From CAUZIZ01 sp965219855 (GTDB lineage: Bacteria > Acidobacteriota > UBA6911 > RPQK01 > JAJDTT01): 64,000 nt of DNA. Under the pieces are notes generated by a model. The model was not told the DNA's origin, made no database searches, and was given only the letters and a program-made list of their open reading frames with translations. The position numbers and the translations under genes were made by a program. Numbering within the stretch: position 1 is the first letter of the stretch; every line of letters begins with the position of its first letter. The stretch spans positions 1 to 64,000 of the forward strand of contig CBDCOR010000025.1 of NCBI GenBank assembly GCA_965219855.1, written 5' to 3'. Below are positions 58,659 through 64,000 of this stretch, piece by piece.

Positions 58659-61244
58659 TCAATGGTTGTATGAGAATTCTCGAGAAGCGATCAGGGCCCA
58701 AAGAAAATCGCTGAAGGCCTCGTCTCGCGAGGACTTGGTGGCCACCAGCTGTTCCAACCTCTGTCGTTCATTCTTCGCCGGGAAGCGCGTCAGCGCAGCC
58801 AGATAGAGCTCATCTATGATTTCTGGGTCTGAAGCGCCAGCATCGAGCAGGCGTCCCAGACGACTTCCCTCCCGCGTTGGTTTCTCGGCATAGGTCAAAC
58901 CCGCCAACATATGCAGCGCCTGTCCCAAGCTGGGATCGCCGTTGCGTTCAGGCAGCCTTTCCCGGCTCGGCCTACCGTACATGTCCAGGAACCTTGAAGG
59001 GTAAATATCCGGCGTCTTCAGCTGGATGGCTCGCGTGCCTGGGGGTGCTCTCCCCCCCATCGAATTTTCGAACACTTCGGGCACACCTGTCACCTGTGAT
59101 ATCGCGTCCAACAACACTTCCGCATCTACAAGACGGGGAACATGGTAGGAATAATTGATGTGATCGTCCTGGTTGCTCGGGTTGGGAACCGAGCTGAGCT
59201 GATAGGTTCGTGATTGGGCGATGCGGGCAATCAAGTGTTTGACATCGTACCCGTTTTGCCTGAAATCCTTGGCCAAGGCTCTCAGCAAGCCTGGGTGCGT
59301 GGCCGGATTAGCAGAGCGGGAGTCGTCGACCGGATCGACCAATCCTCTGCCAAACAGGTAGCTCCAGATCCGGTTGGCGCTTGCTTCGGAAAAGTAGGGA
59401 TGAGTGGTCATCCATTTCGCCATACTCAACCTGGGATCGACCTGCTCATGAGCCGTCAGGACTCGCCCGTCCAGGAAAGTCGGCAGTACCAGCTTCCTGG
59501 TCCGGGGATGGATCACCTTGGTGCTCTCTGGGGGCTCACCATAGTCGGGATCCGGTCCCGCCGGATCGTCGAACATGACGGCAGGCCCATAGGCAGGCCA
59601 CTCGGTACGACTCAGCTTACCGTAGAACGCAGCCAGTCCCCAGAACTGGTTCTGGCTCCAAGCCTCGAAGGGATGGTTATGGCACTGGGCGCAGTCAAGT
59701 CGTCGACCCATGAACACCCGAACCGCCTCCGCCATGAGATCGGCCGCCTTGGGATCGTCCATGGGGTAGTGTCTCGTGGGCCCTCCGAAACCCTGGGCGC
59801 TGATACGCTCGCGCACCATCTGGTCGTAGGGCTTCTCCTGACTGAGACTCTTTCTGAGCCAGGACCAATACGCTATGCCGTGTTCCGGAGCACCGTTTCC
59901 CCTTACCCGAAAGACCTCACCCAAGCGAAAGGTCCAGTAGTCCAGGTACTCGGGTGAATTCAGTAGCAGCTTAACCAGCTTCTGCCGCTTCTTGGAGTCA
60001 GTGCTGGCCAGAAACTCCTTCACCCGTTCAGGGGGCGGCAATGTACCGGTCAGATCCAAACAGACTCGGCGCAGGAACTCCTCATCGCTCGACATCCCAG
60101 AGGGAACGATGTTGAAGCGACGCAATTTGTCAAAGACGTGCTCATCGATAAAGTTGTGGCGAGGAAATTCGGGATAGTCGACAACGGCATCCGCTATCAC
60201 TCCAAAGCGGGCGGTGACGGCGTGGCCCGAAGTACGAGCCATGATGGAGGTCTCCCCTAATCTCACCGCACTCGCGATTCCGTCGGGACTGACTTCCAGC
60301 ACCTCGGAATTGTTGGAGGTAAAGAGGGTCTGGTCGGTCAGATCCTGGCGGCGCCCGTTGCTCAGATGGGCTGTAACCAGCAGCCGGTGCACTTCGCCCC
60401 CCTTCAGAACTCCTTCACTGGGAAAGATCTCAACCCGTTCGATCCGGGTGCCCTCTGCCCCCCTTTTATCCCCTACAGGCGCCCCTCTTGAGACCCAGCC
60501 GAGTAGAGCCCGATATTCGGCGGAGTCGAGATCCAAACGCTTGCCGCCGACGTGAGGGGTACCCAGGGTGGCCTTCAACAGCAAGAGACTCTTCTCTGGA
60601 TCATCCAGATTGATCCGCGGTTGTTTTGGGCCTTTTGATTCGGTGGTCAGGACCTGAAAGACTCCCCCCTCGACGATCCATCGATAGTCATCTTCAGGAA
60701 AGAAGGCGTTGAGCGACAGCTTGAATCCTCCTTCTCCCTTCACGCCGCCGTGGCAGGCGCTGGTGTTGCATCCTCGCTTTGTCAGGATCCCACCGATGTC
60801 TCGGGCAAAACTGAAGGGTCTGACTATCTGTGCTTCTTGGATTCGAATGGGAGCGCTCGCCGACTTCCCGCCTACTTCAACTCTAATGGTAGTTTCGCCT
60901 TCAGCCAGAGCCTTGACCCTTGCCTGCTGGTTCACAACAGCCAGATCGGGGTCGGCGATCGAAAACCGGCTCCTCCCGGTGAGATCACGCTCCAGACCAT
61001 CCGAGTATTTGCCCAGTACCAGGACCTGCTGCGAGGCATCGTGACCCCACAGTGAAATCTCCTCCGGCACCAGACGTAGAGAGAGGAAACCGGCTTCGAG
61101 ATCCTCTGCAACGCGCTCCCCGGAGGCCGTCTGCTGGCTACCCAAGGACATTGCAGGCTCAGAACGAAGACTGATCGAGACACAGATAAGAAAGAAGCTC
61201 AAGGCCAGCATTACCCTATTCTTGACACCCATAGTGTTACTCAT
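58659..61244 (-). CDS. DUF1549/DUF1553 (PSCyt2/PSD1) protein with haem motifs (second copy)
   Basis: An 861-residue exported protein with a signal peptide (NRVMLALSFFLICVSISLRS). It shows an Ig-like segment (VNQQARVKALAEGETTIRVE), the CNTSACHGG motif, then DUF1549 with a CxxCH haem site CAQCHNHPFEAWSQ and DUF1553 (NRIWSYLFGRGLVDPVDDSR). It is a paralogue of the 2283-4745 gene. The start ATG at 61244 overlaps the stop of the upstream PPC-domain gene by eight bases, so the two are translated together. In the first cassette the partner overlapping this gene type is DUF1501 instead. Confidence 0.9.
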   Translation of the reverse strand: MSNTMGVKNRVMLALSFFLICVSISLRSEPAMSLGSQQTASGERVAEDLEAGFLSLRLVPEEISLWGHDASQQVLVLGKYSDGLERDLTGRSRFSIADPDLAVVNQQARVKALAEGETTIRVEVGGKSASAPIRIQEAQIVRPFSFARDIGGILTKRGCNTSACHGGVKGEGGFKLSLNAFFPEDDYRWIVEGGVFQVLTTESKGPKQPRINLDDPEKSLLLLKATLGTPHVGGKRLDLDSAEYRALLGWVSRGAPVGDKRGAEGTRIERVEIFPSEGVLKGGEVHRLLVTAHLSNGRRQDLTDQTLFTSNNSEVLEVSPDGIASAVRLGETSIMARTSGHAVTARFGVIADAVVDYPEFPRHNFIDEHVFDKLRRFNIVPSGMSSDEEFLRRVCLDLTGTLPPPERVKEFLASTDSKKRQKLVKLLLNSPEYLDYWTFRLGEVFRVRGNGAPEHGIAYWSWLRKSLSQEKPYDQMVRERISAQGFGGPTRHYPMDDPKAADLMAEAVRVFMGRRLDCAQCHNHPFEAWSQNQFWGLAAFYGKLSRTEWPAYGPAVMFDDPAGPDPDYGEPPESTKVIHPRTRKLVLPTFLDGRVLTAHEQVDPRLSMAKWMTTHPYFSEASANRIWSYLFGRGLVDPVDDSRSANPATHPGLLRALAKDFRQNGYDVKHLIARIAQSRTYQLSSVPNPSNQDDHINYSYHVPRLVDAEVLLDAISQVTGVPEVFENSMGGRAPPGTRAIQLKTPDIYPSRFLDMYGRPSRERLPERNGDPSLGQALHMLAGLTYAEKPTREGSRLGRLLDAGASDPEIIDELYLAALTRFPAKNERQRLEQLVATKSSRDEAFSDFLWALIASREFSYNH

Positions 61245-63306
61245 CCAATCCGGCTCTGGTAACGGGATCCCCGTCCGCCGCAAGCACCATCAAGGTGAGT
61301 CGGCCGGCCGACAACGAGGCACCCTGTCTTCCCTGAACCATGGGCCGTGCGCTGATCTCAAGCAGCCGCGGCAGTCGCGTCGGCGGAGCCTCCGGTTGGG
61401 CATACAAGACGATCGTTGTCGGTACTCGGTCCGCTCGATACTTCTTGGGATCGACCAGATCAGTCCCGAATGGCCGATATTGAAAACCATGGAGGAAGAC
61501 CTCCGTCCACGGCGCTGGTGCTGCCGGTAAGACCTCAACGCCTGGTGGCAGATTCAGGAAACGGAAGGTGACATCGCCCACGAAGCCCTCCTCGTACTCA
61601 GTAATCACGATGAGCTCCTTGAAAGACCCCGCCCTAAGATTGAGGTGATCCTTCAGATTGATCAGCTGAGACGCAGAACCTTGGGAGACTACATCAAAGT
61701 GCACCTCGAGCCTTCCGAGATGGGGGATCTGAGGACGGACCAGAATTCGGTAGGCCATGCCTCTTCCTCCTGTGCGGAGGGTCAGACCACGGACCCGTAG
61801 GTAATAGCTTCCCGATTCGGCAAAGGTGTGAAGGGTTTTTCGCTCGATGCTCTTGTTGACGTCGTCCCCATCCCCTCCGTATTCCTTGTAGACATTGTTG
61901 AAGATTTCCTGGCCCTCGGGGTCCAGCACAGTCAACCAAGGATTGAACTGGGGAGGGGACAGGCGGGGCGTCTCGATCTCAAGGGCCAGACTCTGGCCAG
62001 AGCGAGCCTCGAACCTGAAATGGTCCACGTCGCCAGGGCGATCGATCACACCCTCGAGCACCACAGGAATGGAGATGGGAGAAAGGTCCTCTAGACTGTC
62101 GTTGGGTTCCTGTTCGGGTAATGAGCCGATCTCCCGGCTCAGCGGAGGCGCCTTTGCTGAGTCGGTCGGATCAGGCCTCCCTTGGGCTCCACTCGAGGCA
62201 CTGCTGGCAAAGCTTGCTTCAATTGACCGATCCGGTTCTGGGGGGGCCCTGACCGTCCTCGACCGGAGGGCCTGGAGGAATCTCGGTCCTAGATGCCGTT
62301 TGAAGCTCCCCAGCTGGCGCAGATTAGCGGAGTCCCTCTCGAGCCAGTCGGCAGGATCTGGATGCGCGGCTCTTCCAAACCAGGAGCGCTGCACTTGGAA
62401 GTCGGAAGGCGCATCAGCCCCCAGGACGCGCAGCTGATAGTGGTCAGTCGGGCCGCCCCATCCCAGAAAGGAGTTGATCGATACGAAATAGCGGCCTTGC
62501 TTCTGAAACCGATGCCTCAGCCACGGATAGAGGACGAAATTAGAAGTGAAAGTAAGCCGGTTGAACCAGCGCATTGCGGCCTCTATCGGCTCCCAGGAGA
62601 TAACCGGACCTTCGGTCATCAGACGCTGGACCCGCCCCTTCTCAAACCAACTATCGACCTGTTCGTACAAGGTCAGCTCGGCCTTGGCGCGGTAGGGGAC
62701 CTGCACCTTGAAGTGGGTGTGGATCTGGAAGGTCAGTTCCTGTCCTTTTGACACTTCGAATGAGTAGAAGTCCAGCTCTCCTTTGGAATCGATACTGCCA
62801 TTGACAACCGCAGGTAAGCTCAGAGATTGTGCCGACGAGGCGACCTGATGGGGACTTACGGTTTCCTCTGTGACTGCCTCCGCTACCACCTGCAAGGGCA
62901 GGGCATTCGTGATTCCATGGGGCGTCACTAGTCTGAATCCATGAAGCCCCAAGACAGCCTTCGGGCTTGCCGATACCCTCAGCAGGACTCGATACTCACG
63001 CTGATTCTCTTTGGCGACCTTGCCGTATTGGTCCTCTTTGGATCCACCCTCTTCTGCTGGCGGCTCCGATATCTCGACCTTCTCGATACTCGCCTCGATA
63101 TCGTCACACTCAAACCAAGCCGCATAGACTCCGTCCAGGTCACGACCCTGCAGGGAGACCTCGAAGTCTGACCCGCGTTGCCCCCCAAGGGGAGAAGCAG
63201 CGACCAGTTCGGGATCCGGATTCGACTTCTCCTTCCCTCCCCGAGCCTCCAATGGAGCTAGCAGGCAACACATCAGTGCGGACCAAACAATCAAGTGAAA
63301 GATCAT
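61237..63306 (-). CDS. secreted protein with PPC domains (second copy)
   Basis: A 689-residue exported protein with a signal peptide (MIFHLIVWSALMCCLLAPLEA). The order matches its paralogue at 5078-7477: an IPT/TIG-like start (AASPLGGQRGSDFEVSLQGR), a PPC domain (SKGELDFYSFEVSKGQELTF), a second PPC domain (RPGDVDHFRFEARSGQSLAL) and a beta-rich end. The ATG at 63306 begins the signal peptide; a TTG at 63357 would add an unlikely leader. It overlaps the DUF1549/DUF1553 gene, and the pair forms a minus-strand unit. Confidence 0.85.
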   Translation of the reverse strand: MIFHLIVWSALMCCLLAPLEARGGKEKSNPDPELVAASPLGGQRGSDFEVSLQGRDLDGVYAAWFECDDIEASIEKVEISEPPAEEGGSKEDQYGKVAKENQREYRVLLRVSASPKAVLGLHGFRLVTPHGITNALPLQVVAEAVTEETVSPHQVASSAQSLSLPAVVNGSIDSKGELDFYSFEVSKGQELTFQIHTHFKVQVPYRAKAELTLYEQVDSWFEKGRVQRLMTEGPVISWEPIEAAMRWFNRLTFTSNFVLYPWLRHRFQKQGRYFVSINSFLGWGGPTDHYQLRVLGADAPSDFQVQRSWFGRAAHPDPADWLERDSANLRQLGSFKRHLGPRFLQALRSRTVRAPPEPDRSIEASFASSASSGAQGRPDPTDSAKAPPLSREIGSLPEQEPNDSLEDLSPISIPVVLEGVIDRPGDVDHFRFEARSGQSLALEIETPRLSPPQFNPWLTVLDPEGQEIFNNVYKEYGGDGDDVNKSIERKTLHTFAESGSYYLRVRGLTLRTGGRGMAYRILVRPQIPHLGRLEVHFDVVSQGSASQLINLKDHLNLRAGSFKELIVITEYEEGFVGDVTFRFLNLPPGVEVLPAAPAPWTEVFLHGFQYRPFGTDLVDPKKYRADRVPTTIVLYAQPEAPPTRLPRLLEISARPMVQGRQGASLSAGRLTLMVLAADGDPVTRAGLDE

Positions 63307-63401
63307 CGCCGAGAACGGATTCACAAAAGGGACTGGACCAGGTGAGGTATCTATCAACTTGACAAAATTCTAGCACATGTCACCAGCCAGGGTGGGTGTG
63401 C

Positions 63402-64000
63402 AACGGTATGTTCCGGGCACATAGGTAACAGTTTCTCCCAGGCACATAGGTTACAAGAGGAGTCATGCCATGGAAAGAGACGTGTGTAATGAACGAACGA
63501 GTGAAACTGCTGACCGAGTATCTGGAGGGGGAGTATGGGATTACAGAGTTATCGCAGGCCTATGAGGTGAGTCGGAAGACGATGTACAAGTGGATTGCTC
63601 GATACGAAAAAGAAGGCTGGGCGGGGCTGGAGGATCGGTCCCGTGCGCCCCACAGCCACCCCAACGCGGTAGAAGAGAAGATCGAGAGGAAGCTTTTAGA
63701 GTTGAAGGCCCGTTGGCCGTTGTGGGGAGCGCCGAAGTTGTGGGTCAAACTGAGAGAGGCGGTGGGAGCGGATCGGTGTCCGGCGGAGAGCACGGTGAGC
63801 GAGATCCTCAGACGGCACGGTTTGAGTGGGCTGGTCAAACGACGACGGCGAGCGGTGCCGACGGAGCAGCCCTTTGAGGAGTGCCGGGAGGCCAATGCCG
63901 TGTGGTGTACGGATTTCAAGGGCTGGTTTCGGACCACCAACGGCCGCAAATGCACGCCCTTGACGATCAGTGATGCGCACAGCCGCTGCTTGTTGTGCTG
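63402..64000 (+). mobile_element. IS481-like insertion sequence, second copy, cut by the window end
   Basis: From AACGGTATGTTCC at 63402 the sequence matches the element at 28288 almost perfectly to the end of the window. It has the same left-end repeats (CATAGGTAACA, GGCACATAGGTTACA). The flank before it differs from that of copy 1, which fixes the left boundary of the element. Confidence 0.9.
63465..64000 (+). CDS. IS481-family transposase, partial at the window edge
   Basis: The first 178 codons of a transposase matching the 28351-29565 gene, including the helix-turn-helix and the first catalytic Asp (CTDFKGWFRT). Only a few base differences are seen, for example CAGGCC against CAGACC, and GCCGTGTGG against GCCGCGTGG just before the first Asp, which changes Ala to Val. 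No frameshift is visible. The remainder lies outside the window. Confidence 0.92.
   Translation, partial: MPWKETCVMNERVKLLTEYLEGEYGITELSQAYEVSRKTMYKWIARYEKEGWAGLEDRSRAPHSHPNAVEEKIERKLLELKARWPLWGAPKLWVKLREAVGADRCPAESTVSEILRRHGLSGLVKRRRRAVPTEQPFEECREANAVWCTDFKGWFRTTNGRKCTPLTISDAHSRCLLC

Overview
The window looks like a piece of an Acidobacteriota (or closely related) genome of roughly 57-60% G+C. The reasons are the mix of Ser/Thr kinases with C-terminal propeller or TPR sensors, an ECF sigma factor overlapping such a kinase, an Oar-like TonB-dependent receptor (broken), DUF1501 / DUF1549-DUF1553 (planctomycete-type cytochrome) surface proteins, creatininase and phytanoyl-CoA dioxygenase genes, and many palindromic intergenic repeats. 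There are no rRNA, tRNA, CRISPR or housekeeping genes. It reads as an accessory, mobile-element-rich region.

Layout. (1) 1-8573, plus strand: a small secreted protein, a DUF1501 / DUF1549-DUF1553 / PPC-domain cassette and a lipoprotein. (2) 8655-17521, minus strand: a metal P-type ATPase fused to an HflK-like SPFH domain, an HflC-like and a second HflK-like protein, a small anchored protein, a c-type cytochrome/WD40 protein and an NHL propeller protein; an RraA-family gene lies upstream. (3) 17730-21071: a complete ISNCY-like element with target duplication, then an AAA_14/DUF4143 ATPase gene broken by a 380-bp palindromic insertion. (4) 21156-27736, minus strand: an ECF sigma factor followed by two tandemly duplicated kinase/propeller genes. 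(5) 28214-30286: a large inverted repeat with an IS481-like element in its loop. (6) 30409-34948: a secreted kinase-like protein, a BlaI repressor with a double palindromic operator, a BlaR1-like M56 protease ending in a thioredoxin domain, and a hypothetical gene. (7) 35021-37997: a gene graveyard (nucleotide transporter fragment joined to a TonB receptor fragment, sigma-factor remnant). (8) 38128-51758: two SDRs, a cupin, a predicted glycosidase-like protein, a PHP-domain secreted protein, creatininase and PhyH genes, a decayed kinase and the first group II intron. (9) 52090-54118: a second, nearly identical group II intron. (10) 54413-63306: a paralogue of the lipoprotein, a PHP protein, and a second DUF1501 / DUF1549-DUF1553 / PPC set in a different arrangement. 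(11) 63402-64000: the start of a second IS481-like copy.

Two threads connect the window. First, a dispersed repeat of about 75-80 bp (called R1 here, at least nine copies) sits in intergenic gaps; both group II introns are inserted at the same base of an R1 copy, so R1 appears to be their homing site. Second, the P-type ATPase/SPFH fusion with two further SPFH genes suggests a membrane complex linking metal transport to an HflKC-like scaffold. This is the strongest candidate for an under-described system, but it rests on domain reading alone.
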